From positions 248,001 to 312,000 of the forward strand of contig JAVJAP010000100.1 in the NCBI GenBank assembly GCA_034770075.1: a stretch of 64,000 nt of DNA, written 5' to 3'. The position numbers were made by a program, and so were the translations under genes. This DNA comes from Aralia elata (Eukaryota > Streptophyta > Magnoliopsida > Apiales > Araliaceae). A model generated the notes under the pieces. It had not been told where the DNA came from and did not search any database. It saw only the letters and a list, made by a program, of their open reading frames with translations. This document shows positions 1 to 11,233 of the stretch, one piece after another; within the stretch, counting starts at the first letter, position 1, and every line of letters begins with the position of its first letter.

Positions 1-1370
1 TAGGGTGAATACTTTGACTTCGCGAAAAATCGCAAATTCACTATTCACGGGGCACACTTATCGAGGCGCTATTCACGCCATAATATTTTTTATTTGCATC
101 TTTTTGGACTTTAATAAATTTCATAAATATGTATATGCGTACGAATAATTTTCCAAGAGTCGGATTTTCGTTTTGAGCCCGTTTGTGTTTTATTCGGTAT
201 CCGAAACATATGATAAGGCTGTTCCGAATAAATGGACAAACCCCGTAATAATTATTTTTATATGTCCCAATAATTTATGGGAGTACCCAGTTTAATTTTG
301 GGTAGAGTTATTTACCAGTTTTGGTACAAAAGTGGGAGTTTTTGGATATATTTTTCTGTATTTGGGTATTTATTTTGGCTTGTTACTCCAAGAGGGAACC
401 AACCCCCAAATTTGGACCAATCAAAATTGAGCAAGGGGGGAGGTTGCCGGCATGCTCCTTGAGCAACCAACCCCATTTTCATTTTTCTTCCACTTCTCCT
501 AAATTCACTCCTCTACTCTCCCAAATCATTCAAACTCTCATTCCTTCCCTAAACCATTAGCTGATAGAGAGAGGGAGAGAAATAGAGAGTGAGAGAGAGC
601 TGCAAAGAGGAAGAAGAAAGAAGGAGAAGGCCGCCGGAAAAGTCGCCGGAAAAGAAGAAGACTCGCCGGAAAAAGGAAGGAGGAAGAAGAAGGCACGGGT
701 GGAAGAAGAACTCGAGCCAAGCAAGCCTAGCAAGCTTCTAAATCATCTAGGAAGGATTTACAGAGGTAAACACCAACAAAATCTATTCCATTCGATTTCT
801 TGTAAAGATTTTCAAGTTTACTTAGTTTTTGAGCTCTTGAGCTTGTGGATTGATTTTCTAGCGATTCTGGATGTTTTTGCTTGTTCTAGATGTTTATATA
901 TGTTGTTAAGAGACTATATAAGCCATTAATAACATCAAAGTGGAACAAAAATAGAAGAAATCCGTACCTATGCTTAAGGAGGATGAAGAACATGAAGAAC
1001 AATGGACTTTTGGACATTTGGACTTTTTAGAGGACTATAAATGCTAGATTTCGTGTTTGTTAATTTTATTTATTGCTATGGTGTTGTAGTTCCATGGGTT
1101 ACGAAGCTAACCCAAATGGAATGGAGTAAAAAGGAGTTAAAACGAGTTCATAGGAATAATTTTCGTAAAACTTGTCAAGAACTCGAAGAACAGAGTATGA
1201 CCTTTACACTTTGGCTTTAGATTTGACCATGTTAATGTTAATGGGTAGCTTTGCATTTTTGATATGTTGTAGCCCCATGAGTCAGGAGTCCATAGAGTCC
1301 GGAATGGACCAATTTGCTTGTGTATTGAAGGAGTTATGGAGGTTGGAGTGGCCGGAGGTCGGAGTCGCGT
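1..1370 (+). mobile_element. Tekay-type gypsy LTR fragment (E0), left end cut by window edge
   Basis: This stretch aligns by eye, in opposite orientation, with the first third of the C element LTR (about 42180 down to 40900). Shared parts include the start around 30-300, the 'agggaaccaacc' region near 390, a CT/GA-rich stretch (550-700) and the segment 860-1080 ('gttgttaagagactat', 'aaagtggaacaaaaat'). It is therefore read as an LTR in plus orientation lacking roughly its first 180 bp. No coding function is seen; short ORFs are incidental. Homology to C fades after about 1100, so the right boundary is approximate. Confidence 0.7.
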
Positions 1371-1406
1371 TCTGGAAACAAACCCAGAATCCGGCTACTG
1401 AAGAAT

Positions 1407-1601
1407 GGCGCCGCAGCGCCACCCATATGCCCTGCAGCTCACGCTGCAGCGAGGGGCAAGTGGGGAAAAACCGGGACTCGCGCCGCAGCGTGAGGCCCAA
1501 GCTTTAAGGCTCACGCCGCAGCGTGAAGCCCGGTCATGGAGAAGACACGGGACTCACGCCGCAGCGTGAGGTCCAGAGCTTGGGCTCGGCGCCGCAGCGC
1601 C
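1407..1601 (+). repeat. Array of six GC-rich near-palindromes, core CGCCGCAGCG
   Basis: Six copies start at about 1407, 1439, 1479, 1512, 1555 and 1588. The outer copies read GGCGCCGCAGCGCC and the inner ones CACGCCGCAGCGTG or CACGCTGCAGCG. The flanking arm bases change together (GGC/GCC versus CAC/GTG), so each unit stays self-complementary. Spacers are about 20-30 bp. The motif recurs in elements D, H, K and X3. It is not settled whether this copy belongs to the Tekay-type LTR on its left or the Ogre-like LTR on its right. Confidence 0.9.
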
Positions 1602-1609
1602 AGCTCCGT

Positions 1610-3062
1610 GTTTGGAAAAACTATGGCAGCCCCTTATCAGGCCATCAGCATACAGAAACAGCAGGGATTCAGCGGCGGCAGCAGCTTGGGAAGAACAACA
1701 AAATCAGCAACAATTAAGAGAGAAAAGAGAGAATATAGTGAGGAATTGTATCCATTTTGTGAGACTATATATCATATATTTCTACTCTATTCAATACACA
1801 AATTCACATATATTGTGTGGATTATTTGCAAAGTGAAAAATCCTTTGTTTTAGCATTTTGTTTTACCATTTTTGTTGAAGCTTTTTGTCATCCAAATTAT
1901 ATTAAATGTAGTTGTTCTTGTATATTGTTGTGAATCCATGGATTGAGGGCTATTAGTGAGGGTTTCAAATGGAACGAAATTCCTCCTAATGGCCCGATGA
2001 TATCCATTTGGTGAATTTTTAGCTCGTTGTAATGATGTATTGTGCATAGATTGTTTAGATTGCTATTTTTAGGATCTTGTGGGTGTGTAGCGATTTTGGA
2101 TGTGAACCTAGGAGCGCGACCCCGTGGTCCAAATCCGATGATGGACATCTATTGATATATGTAATAAATTCGATGTATCTTTCATTGTAAATATGTAATC
2201 GTCGGGCCTTAAAACGACGCCAAGGCGAGAATCGTGTTTAAGGCCCCGAAATAGTGAAACTTGTGATCGTAGGCGTTTGTGGTTATTTTGATGGCTTACA
2301 TGCCCATGAATAGCCCCAACGCATTTTAATGCTTGATTTGATTTATGAGACGAAATTGATTTCAAAGCTAAACGATAAGATTTTCGTAAAATCAATCGAA
2401 CTAGGTTATTAGAATCACGAGGTTAATAAATGGGAAGTGCTAACGAATGTCGATTTCTATTTCAACGAGAAAGCTAAAGAAAATCGTTTTCAAACATCAC
2501 AAGAAATGGTTTTGTGAAATAAATGACGTTTTATTAAACCGTTGTGCATAGGGTTAAAGAGATTTTAGAAGTTGCCCATCATGGTATTTACGAAAGCAAC
2601 ATATAGATCTCGATTCCTATTTTGACGAAGGTTTAGAAAACTCTTGTTTTTGCCAAAACGACACCTAATGAAAATCTCATAGTTTTGATAAAATCAAACC
2701 TTTCTCATAAAGCTTTCTCGTATAAGCCGAAGGACATTCTAAAACACTCCCAAAGCACGATTTTCCCTAAAAAATCCAAATGATTCTTTCATACAAACTC
2801 ACCACAACATTCACATAGGCACACACACACACACGCGCATACACACACATTTCATGAATTCAAGGATAGGAAAGCATCGAGATTGCGGTAACCATGTTTC
2901 ACGGAAGTCGGGGGGTGCCTAACACCTTCCCCTCGCTTAAGCAAGCCCCCGAACTCTATGAATCTCGGTTTGCAGACCAATTAATTCGGAGTCACATATG
3001 AGCCAGCGATTTATAAAAAACGAAAATTCGGATGAGTTGGTACATCCATTTCAAATATACCA
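1610..3062 (+). mobile_element. Ogre/Tat-like LTR, 3' portion (left boundary uncertain)
   Basis: The segment ends at 3062, two bases before a tRNA-Arg-type primer site, which marks it as the 3' end of a 5' LTR in plus orientation. The stretch around 2895-2960 (cggaagtcggggggtgcc, then aacaccttcccctcgctt) resembles what I recall of Ogre/Tat LTR ends; this is memory-based and unchecked. A CA-rich microsatellite lies at 2819-2850. No ORF of substance is present. The left end is not defined by any visible TG or target duplication. Confidence 0.5.
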
Positions 3063-3064
3063 AC

Positions 3065-3076
3065 TGGCGACTCTGG
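3065..3076 (+). other. Primer binding site, tRNA-Arg type
   Basis: TGGCGACTCTGG lies two bases after the inferred LTR end. TGGCGACTCTG is the tRNA-Arg-complementary primer site typical of Ogre/Tat gypsy elements (established knowledge). About 130 bp of leader-like sequence follow, and then the copia leader begins at about 3210, so the element is truncated here. Confidence 0.6.
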
Positions 3077-4243
3077 TTAATTGGCTCATCATAAAAAACG
3101 ATCTTTCAAAAATCCCGTCGACATTAATGCCGATCTTTTCCCAAAAATCATTAAATCAAAAGGATAAAATCGGAAAAGACATTAACGACGAGAAACCCGA
3201 CGTCGACACTCATATTAAATATTTAATACTCTATCGCTTTACCATGCTAGAAGGCTACGTTCGATATTCCAAATATCTTTGAACGCTTAGGACTTAATAT
3301 GATTTCTTTGAGGGGTTTGTTATTATTTGTCTCATCTTGTTTAGCGCGCATGCACATATATATATATATATATATATATAATACACGCCATATTATTTAA
3401 CATGCGAAGCATGTTGTATAATATATAATATATACATAGTAAGCATACACATACAAAATACTATATTCTACCTGGATTGATTATGGACTTTTATTCTAGT
3501 TTGGTTCACTAGAGCCACCAAGTGAACCAAAAGTTCAAACCTAGGGTGCAAGAACAAAATTTAAATATAACTATTACATTTAAACCCGGGCTCCGTTACA
3601 AACGGGTCTTCAAGCGCTCCTTGTTCCTTTGTCTCCAATTTTTCAAGTAATTCTAACTAAACCTATTACATAAATTATTTACAATAAATAGAAACTTTGA
3701 TCAGCAGTCAAGGGGAGGTACATAGGAGGAAGATAAAATTTACATCAAGAAAAACTAGAGAAGACGAGGTACGCAGACCCCATTTATAAAAACCCATTCA
3801 TTCAAGCATCCACTAAAATAAATCCAATCACACATTGGTCAGTAATACATAATCAATCCCTATTTATTATCATACATATCTCCATATGTATCAGTAAATA
3901 ACATTCATCTCATGAATAATAAAACCATTCCATATATACATTGATATCATTTAATGTGCAATTAAAAGTTTACTAGAAATCCAATTTTGAAACAAAAATA
4001 AACTCCTTTATTTTGATCAAAATTTAAATTATAATATTTATTTTATTTTATCCAGTTTTGAATAAAAATAAACTCCTTTATTTTTAATCAAATTTCAAAT
4101 CAAAATAAAACACCTTTATTTTAATTAATATGGAAACCAATTTCAAGTTTAAAATAAACACCTTTATTTTTAACTTACAATTGTTGGAAAATAAAATATG
4201 TTGAATCCTATTCCTTATCAAAATAAACATCTTTATTTTTAAA

Positions 4244-4384
4244 GAAACATGGAATCATATTCCATATGTGAATAAACTCCTTTATTCTAGGAAACATGGA
4301 ATCATATTCCATATGTGAATAAACTCCTTTATTCTAGGAAACATGGAATCCTATTCCATATATGAATAAACTCATTTATTCTAA
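4244..4384 (-). repeat. 47-bp tandem triplication in X1 leader
   Basis: Three adjacent 47-bp units (4244-4290, 4291-4337, 4338-4384), each with GGAATCATATTCC or a close variant, itself an inverted repeat, followed by AATAAACTCCTTTATTC. The corresponding place in X-main (about 59860-59930) does not show the triplication, so it arose in this copy or was lost there. Confidence 0.9.
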
Positions 4385-4453
4385 ATTTATATCAATTAAA
4401 TAAACCATTTATTTTAATTGAAGAATAAATTATTTTTTCGGATTCTGCCGTCC

Positions 4454-4575
4454 GGCGCAGCTGCGCCCAGAATGAACTGGGAACCGGCGCAGCTGCGCTG
4501 AACCCTAGGAAACGTTTTTTTTGGGTTTGGGCGCAGCTGCGCTCCAGAATGAACTGGAGCCGGCGCAGCTGCGCC
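4454..4575 (-). repeat. Array of four GGCGCAGCTGCGCC palindromes in X1 leader
   Basis: Copies at 4454-4467 (perfect 14-bp palindrome), 4486-4499, 4530-4543 and 4562-4575 (perfect), with spacers of about 18-30 bp that repeat 'cagaatgaactgg'. It lies about 120 bp from the primer site, within the transcribed leader. The same array with the same spacers occurs in X-main. Confidence 0.95.
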
Positions 4576-4678
4576 GCGTAGCAGATTTCGGGAAAAACAG
4601 GTTCTGCCCAAAAATTCGATCCAATCGCATACCCATACATACATGGAATCATAATAATCGATAATTAGCACAAGGTTA

Positions 4679-4691
4679 GGCTCTGATACCA
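4679..4691 (-). other. Primer binding site, initiator-Met tRNA type (X1)
   Basis: On the minus strand this reads TGGTATCAGAGCC, the standard plant copia primer site complementary to the 3' end of initiator methionine tRNA. It lies one base inside the LTR end at 4693. Confidence 0.9.
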
Positions 4692-4692
4692 C

Positions 4693-6504
4693 TATTAGGT
4701 TTGTATATAGCGCGAACATGTAATTAAATTACATAAATAGTGCGGAAGCGCAATAAAACGGATTTTAAAAGTTTTCATACAAACCATCACCATGATCATC
4801 CATGTGCTCAATTATCAATTAAACGAAAGAGATAGAGATTAAGAAATTATACCCTCGTAGAACCGTGCTTCCTCGGGTACAAGTTCACCTCCAATTCTTT
4901 CGTGTTCTCCTTCAATTTCACCGATGGGATTCCTTCCTTTGATCAATGTTAGCCACCGAACTGTTTGGCCTCTAGAGGTGATCCACCAAGGAATAATAGT
5001 TGTTCAAGAAGATGGGTGTTGGCAAAACCCTAGTTTCTATCTCTATAGAAATTATAAGTACTCTCTCTCTCCAATTCTCATGGAAGAGTGTGTAAATTGT
5101 CTAACCCTAAATCATGATAAGACTCCTTTTATTTATAGATATAGGGAACCCTCCTAAACTATTTAGGATTAGGGTTTTTATTTTAATTAAACTCCTTTAA
5201 TTAATTAAACTCCTAATCCAATTAGGAATTTATGAGAGAGTACTTCTATTAATTAATTCTCAATCCCTATTAGGAATTAAATAATAGTAATTGTAATAAT
5301 AATAATAATAATACTCCTCTTATTAATTTATATTTAATATTTCCAAAATATTAAATAATAAATATTAAGCTATTTAATTTATTATATCTCCATAGATTAA
5401 ATTAAATACACTTAACTTATTATTACAATTATGCCATTTACTTCTTAAACAAATATTTTTCTTTTGCGGTGTGACCCTTTAGGTTCTCCATATTAAACCG
5501 ATTGTGAATAAATCAATTAGAACAATTCTAATTTTATTTAAATAAATAAATTAAACAATTTAATTCATTTAAATAAATAATATTTATTCTACAATAAGGG
5601 TAAGCCACCTTAGCGATCAACGACTTTCCAGATAATATAGATTTCAACATTAATCATAAAAGAACCTGTCAGTGAATAGTTACCGTACAATTCAATCCTT
5701 CTACCATACAATGTCCCAATTAATATATAAGACATGTAATTACTGTCAAGTCTTATTTTATTTAATTATATGTATTTCAATTCTCAAATACACAACTCTG
5801 ATAATGTAAATTAGAAACTCCTTTCTAATTTCATTCTACTTTGGCCAAAGACTTCTGAGTCAGTATTTATCGAATCACATAGGACATTCACTCCTTTTAC
5901 TAGAAGTGGTAGATTCTTTGTTGATCATTCACCTATCTCCATGTATAACTTATTATACCCAATCATACCCTTTGATATACCCTAAAGGTCTTAAGAGACA
6001 TGTCAAAATATAACTCATCATACACAAGATACTATGATGATCTCAAGTCCAAGGATCACTTGTACTACTATCACTAGAGGAATTCCTATTGACAGGCGAG
6101 TAAAACTCCATTATGTATTCCTTAGCGAGCCACGTTCAGTGAACTTATTCTCTAATAAGCACCTACATACTTGCTTTAGTGTCTCCACACAAATGATTAT
6201 GAGATCAATCATCCTCTTCATAAGAGCAAGCAACGTATGTACTAATCTATCCGGATTCACTAATCCCCTTTTTAGTAATCCAACAATTAGGAACGATTTT
6301 AGTTTATGAGCTATCTAGAATTTAGATCTCATTAGCATGATCACCATCATGATTCTAAAAGCATTGCTCAAAACTATGGGTTTATCACATTTAATATAAC
6401 AGCACCATGTAGATAAAGTAAAATGCCTTTAACAAACGAATAACATTACAAAGTATATACTACATCATATCAAATATGATTGGCTTGTGTGCATACTACT
6501 TTCA
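4693..6504 (-). mobile_element. Copia X1 LTR (1.8 kb)
   Basis: Aligns end to end with the X-main LTRs. The minus-strand start is TGAAAGTAGTATGC at 6504. The other end is ATTAGG where intact copies have TGTTAGG, so the terminal dinucleotide is mutated. It contains the TATA-like CTATAAATAAA (minus, near 5140) and a short AAT microsatellite near 5290. On its left is the primer site and leader; on its right (6505-6530) is 26 bp of the polypurine-tract side of the element, so both neighbours are internal sequence. Confidence 0.9.
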
Positions 6505-6530
6505 ATCTCCCACTTGCACTAAAGCCAATC
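6505..6530 (-). other. Copia X polypurine-tract side, short remnant
   Basis: On the minus strand it contains AAGTGGGAGAT directly abutting the LTR start, as in X-main (54591 onward) and X2. After these 26 bp the sequence switches to Tekay gag of element K. The switch is followed by a repeated GTGACTGCAC (6531-6540 and 6546-6555). Confidence 0.75.
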
Positions 6531-7617
6531 GTGACTGCACATCTCGTGACTGCACAACGTCTTGCACGGTCATGTTGAAAGTTCTGGTGATACGTCAGTT
6601 TATCGGTCCTGATCCAGTTATGGTTAACGTGTTATCACCACTATTTCCCCTATTCCCTCCTACTCCTGCTCCTCCTGCTGCCTTCTTGGGGCAATCCCTA
6701 GCCAGATGATCCTTTGACCCATAAGTGAAGAGGATTAGGACAATTTGGTGCTATGTGACCTTCCTGACCACAATTGTAGCAAACCCTTTTCCCTTTCAGG
6801 CATATTCCCACATGATTCTTCCCGCAGGTAACACATGCCTCCACTTTCTTCCTTTGACCTCCATGTCGATTCCCAGCAGACCCACTATCATTCCACTTCC
6901 TCTTCTGATTGTGACCACCATTATTACTACCACTAGCTTTGTTATTCTCATTTTCACCCTTCTTCTTCTTCTATTCATTGTTAGACTTAGTTAGAGCGTC
7001 GCTCCCACCTTCTGCGATAATCTCCTTCTCCAAAACTCCTGCAAAAGTGTTCAATTGGAACATTGATACCTTGTTGTACAACCACGACTTCAACCCCTGT
7101 TCAAATCTTCTCGCCTTCCTCTCATCGATATTCACCTGATAGGTTGTGAATCTAGCCAACTCGTTGAACTTTGCAGCGTATTCCGGTACAGAAATGGTAC
7201 CCTATTTCAGCTCTAGGAATTGAATCTCCATCTGATTATATGAGCTTGTCGGAAAGTACATCTCAAAGAATATCTCCTTGAACCTATCCCATGTGATTAC
7301 GCCCTGACCTCTGACTAAAGAATAAACGTTGTGAAGGCAGTCTTTTGGTCATCACTAACCCTAGCAACGTCGAATACCTTCTCCATTTCCATCACCCAGG
7401 TTTGGGCTTCGATTGGGTTCATGGAACCCCTAAACTCTGGCGGTCCTACCGCTTTGAAATCCTTAAATGACGTAACTGGTGGAGCTTGCGACTGATTCGC
7501 AAGTGCTCCAGCTAAAAGGTCTACCAATTGTTGTACATGATTAGCATTGGCATCATTGTTGTTATTATTGGTAGAGCTTTCCTGAGCTTGTTGACGTGGT
7601 TAGCGTCTTGGCAACAT
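6531..7617 (-). pseudogene. Tekay-type gag remnant (element K)
   Basis: Gag packages element RNA into virus-like particles. The minus-strand reading starts at ATG 7617 (MLPRR, then a stop at codon 6). It continues with 'FKDFKAVGPPEFRG' and 'AQTWVMEMEKVFDVARV', the same capsid block seen in C gag. A short deletion near 7315 removes the tryptophan-rich part, and frameshifts follow. The segment 7159-6971 ('RRFEQGLKSWLYNKV') is the capsid C-terminal part. Two zinc knuckles are visible near 6845-6730: CVTCGKNHVGIC and CYNCGQEGHIAPNC (CX2CX4HX4C). The protease side is cut off where copia X1 sequence begins. Inactive; lineage assignment rests on likeness to C. Confidence 0.85.
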
Positions 7618-7911
7618 TTTCTGTTTAAAAGTATACGCTTATTAGATCATTACTCAATTTCTTAGATGTTTAATACTTAATTCAAATAATTCAGGTTTAA
7701 CACTTAACACATAACATCTTCAAATAAACTTTGATATTTCATTCATTCAAAAGTTTTAAACATAGAAAGATAGCGTCACTGCTATTTACATCAATTATCC
7801 CGAGATCAAAGAATCTTCAGGATTAAATAATCATATTCCATTGTTTATAATTACGCTGGAATTTACATTACTAACTACCATAAATATTCACATATTTCAA
7901 TACTTTTCCTA

Positions 7912-8352
7912 TCACGGGCTACTAAGGCGTCGAACTGCCTTTCTGCGTTCTTCCTCCATAATACGGAACATCGTCCTACGATCCAACATGTACCATGGCA
8001 AATCCTCGAACTGAACTGGATAGTGAAGAACTCGATCCTGGGCCTTGTCAATTGCTGTCTGAAATGCGTAGTCCGTCTCCTCAATCTTAGCCTTCTTTGC
8101 CCGCTCACCTTCTTCAGAAATTTTTGCACGTCGAGAGGCCTTCATCCAGGCGTCTTCTGCTCTAGCACGTTCCGCTGACTCTTCACTCATGTCATCTTTC
8201 AATTTCTCAATTTCAAGCTTCATATTCGCATTCTTAGCCAATAACTCTTCCTTTTGACTCTCTGCCTTAACTAACTTCCATTCCACGTCTCCAAGATGTA
8301 CATCCAGATCCTCAATCTTCTCATTCTTCTGTTCTATAGCAGTCTAACGTAT
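7912..8352 (-). pseudogene. Pre-gag coiled-coil ORF of element K, downstream part
   Basis: An open frame runs on the minus strand from the edge of solo LTR L (8352) to a stop at 7912, about 295 bp ahead of the gag start. It is dense in Glu, Lys, Ala and Arg in heptad-like spacing ('EKIEDLDVHLGDVEWKLV', 'NANMKLEIEKLKDD', 'EEGERAKKAKIEE'), predicting a coiled coil of about 110 residues, followed by an Arg-rich tail ('MEEERRKAVRRL'). The upstream part is at 13256-13500, separated by L. A TAG near 8342 interrupts the joined frame. I do not recognise a family; it is not gag. Extra ORFs upstream of gag are known in Ogre elements (established), and the chromovirus setting here makes it unusual. Confidence 0.6.
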
Positions 8353-8538
8353 TGATAAGTAGGTTTTATACCTACGAATCGGATACCAATGAATGCGGAT
8401 TAGTGTTTATTTCCTTTGTTTATAATTACTTTTCATGCATTTTGTGTGTTTTGTAGTTTGCATATGTTGGGGATTGGCTTGGCGAGAGTTGAGTGGATTC
8501 AACTATTGCAGTTGTAGAGTTACAGAAATTTGGAGCAG

Positions 8539-8664
8539 TGCGGCCGCGCCCAAATTGACTTAGGGAGCAGCGCGGTCGCGCCGGTCTTTAGAGTTGAAAA
8601 GTAGTTGGTTGGCAGTGCAGCGCGACCGTGCCTCATGCAAGCTTATTTCCAGCGCGGCCGCGCC
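8539..8664 (+). repeat. Array of four GCGCGGCCGCGC-type palindromes in LTR L
   Basis: Copies at about 8539 (GTGCGGCCGCGCC), 8568 (GCGCGGTCGCGCC), 8619 (GCGCGACCGTGCC) and 8651 (GCGCGGCCGCGCC). The consensus is a perfect palindrome containing a NotI-type GCGGCCGC core; spacers are about 17-40 bp. The array is about 190 bp from the LTR start, the same relative place as the arrays of A and H. Confidence 0.9.
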
Positions 8665-8765
8665 GGTTCGGGAGTTGACCAGAGTTGACTTTTTCATTCA
8701 TTAAAGCAACTTGTTGTGTACTTGGATTTCAGACTTATTATTTAATTAGGATTCTTATCAAATAT

Positions 8766-8774
8766 TATAAATAG
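8766..8774 (+). promoter_or_regulatory. TATA box of LTR L
   Basis: TATAAATAG, about 100 bp downstream of the palindrome array, in the U3 part of the LTR. A has an equivalent box at the same relative place (28652-28660). Confidence 0.5.
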
Positions 8775-10589
8775 TTGTTTCAAGTCAATTTCAAGGTAGT
8801 TGAATTTATTATTAGAAAACCCTAGTTAGGAGCAAATTTGTGAAGACTTGAAGTAAGTTACTAGCAGGAGGAAAGCAAGAAGGAGCTAGAGAGAGATTCA
8901 AGGATTACTTCCCAGTTTTTGTTCTTCTCTCTTTCTTTTACTTTGACTTTTGGATGTTATTAAATTTGTGGATCATGGATTCTAGTTTAATTATGAACTA
9001 AATTTCTTTTTAAGGCTATAATAGATCTTATTGTGTAGTTTTGTTTGATATGCTTCCTGGATAATTATGATTAATTATTGTTGGATTGTCTATTATGGTT
9101 TGTGCTTAATTACTTAATTATCTGGCCAGTAATTACCGGGATAATCTATATGAACTCGAGAGATGAAGTATAGGTTTAGATCTGACCATAATAGCATGTG
9201 ATTGTGCATTCTGCTTGTCATTGGAATTCATAATTTGTCTTTAGGATAGAGTTATACCTATTCACTGTGATGCCCCCAAATCTCTACATTCCCCTGTAGT
9301 AGATCTGGCGCTCATGTGAAACTATACAACTATAAATATTCAAAAAAATATGACTTCTATCTATCTAAGGTTCACAGTATCCCATAACAGGTACTAGTTC
9401 CGGCCAAAACGTTGTTTGTGTTTGGATACCCTCACTTGGATGTATAAATTCATATCTAATGAATACCTCTTTCATATTTATATTCCCTATCTATCTGACA
9501 TTCACAATATTAACGATAAGATTGTCCATAGAACTGAGGGGCGCATTCCGGTAAAGATGGCACCTTACCGGCGCTCATTAAGTGTAACCTCAGAGCTTAT
9601 TTGACTTTCAATATCATTTAAATACCCTCATTCAGATGTATAGTTCGTATAGATACTGTATTTACCTAGTATAACTATGCTAAAGAAAATAAAGATCAGA
9701 GTATAACGCATTCAATGAAATAAAAGATAATAATATATTACATATTATAAGATTCGATTACATCATTCTCAGTACTAAGTTATTACAATAAAAGTCTTTA
9801 AAAGACTTAAAGTATTTCAAAACAAAAATTTAAACTAATAAACATGGCTTTTCTCCTTATCAGTCCCAAACGTGCCGAGATTACCAGTTTCAACTGCAAA
9901 AGAAGATATGCGCAAGAATGAGCTACAAATGCTCAGCAAGTTCATTTAAAAATATAAACACAGTGTGTTTGATTTGAAAGATGTCAGATGATGTATAACT
10001 GATACTGAGGGTTCTGTACTTGAACCAAATATTTCAATTTGTTCTGTCAGTATTCAATGACTTAGAACCTTTTAAGTTCGGATATCTAGTAGGGGATCAG
10101 CCTAACCAATATCCTAGGAGTATGCATATCATCCTACCATTTTGGTTAATTCATTTAATTGACAATTTAAACCTTATTTGATGGTTTGTCGGACCACCTT
10201 CCATCCACGGTGTCCCTATTACTCAGTATAGATGTCGTACCAAAACAATTTGGTTTGACACAATAAATTTAAGCTCAAACAATCAATAAATGATTCATTT
10301 ATTAAGTTATGCTGAACAAATACCAATAACTTCATAATAATTGATAGCAAGACATAAAAGAATTGCTTAAAGGTAACAAGGTTCGGAGACTTGCCTTAGC
10401 ATAGTTTCGTTAAAATTTAAGACAGTTGGTCAACGTACGTAGTCTACGTATACCAATAATAAGCGTTAGCACGTATAGAAACATGTATTACGCTAATCTA
10501 GACAAGTTTCACTAAGGTTCGACGTTGATTCGGTATCTCGGTTGCGTCCTTAACGGCTAAACACATAAATTGTTCGATAAAACTTCATT

Positions 10590-11225
10590 TGGAAGCTTAA
10601 TTATTAGTCTAAATAATTTATTTATTATTTATAACACTTTTAGAAGCTTAATATTATTTATAGCACTTTTAAAACATTGAATATATTATTTAAATAATTT
10701 ATTTATCATTTAGAATATTTTTGAATACTTACATTATTATTTAAATGATTTATTTTATCATTAATAATATTTTTAGAATTTATTTTATTATTATAATAAT
10801 TTAATTATTACTTATAATAATTTTTAAAACTTTATTTAATATTTAAATGATTTAATTATCATTTATAATATTTTTAAATACTTAATATATTATTTAAATA
10901 ATTTATTTATCATTAATAATATTTAAATATTTAATATTTTATTTAATTATTACATCTAATAATTTTATTTATTTTAATATCATTTTTAAATAATTAATAT
11001 AATTATTAAATGATTTAATATCATTTTTAAATAATTAATATAATTATTAAATGATTTATTATAATTATTATTATTATTTTATTAATTAAATAATAATATA
11101 GAAATATATAAAAATATTAAAAATAAATTTTTATAATTAAAAATGAATTTTCGAATATAATTATTAATTATTTATAATTATTTAATATTTATTTATTATT
11201 TTATAATTTATTTAATTAATTTTTA
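10590..11225. repeat. AT-rich low-complexity block with short tandem duplications
   Basis: About 640 bp nearly devoid of G and C, built from variants of 'taaatgatttat' and 'aataatttat'. A unit of about 41 bp is present twice in tandem near 10975-11058 ('atcatttttaaataatta' followed by 'atataattattaaatga'). It lies directly before the hairpin series. No gene is present. Confidence 0.85.
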
Positions 11226-11233
11226 TTAAAAAT

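Larger units (their letters stand above)
3210..4692 (-). mobile_element. Copia X1: untranslated leader fragment
   Basis: Collinear with the X-main leader at 59018-60206, including the 'ccatgctagaaggc' and 'gaggtacgcagaccccattt' landmarks, so this is the 5' untranslated leader of the same copia family on the minus strand. It holds a (TA)n tract near 3356-3380 that is much longer than in X-main, a run of 'aataaactccttta' repeats (3980-4400) and a palindrome array. The gag-pol that should follow to the left is absent: at 3210 the sequence switches to the Ogre-like element. No protein is encoded. Confidence 0.85.

Noticed and set aside
699..929. Short ORFs in the GA-rich stretch of E0 as a possible host exon
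   Set aside because: The stretch aligns with the C LTR, so it is retroelement sequence.
4679..4691. Possible tRNA gene fragments at primer-site matches
   Set aside because: Only 12-18 bases complementary to tRNA 3' ends, placed next to LTRs; no cloverleaf.
6034..6309. 91-residue ORF in X1 LTR (similar to 32176-32361)
   Set aside because: Within LTR, not conserved as open frame in the other copies.
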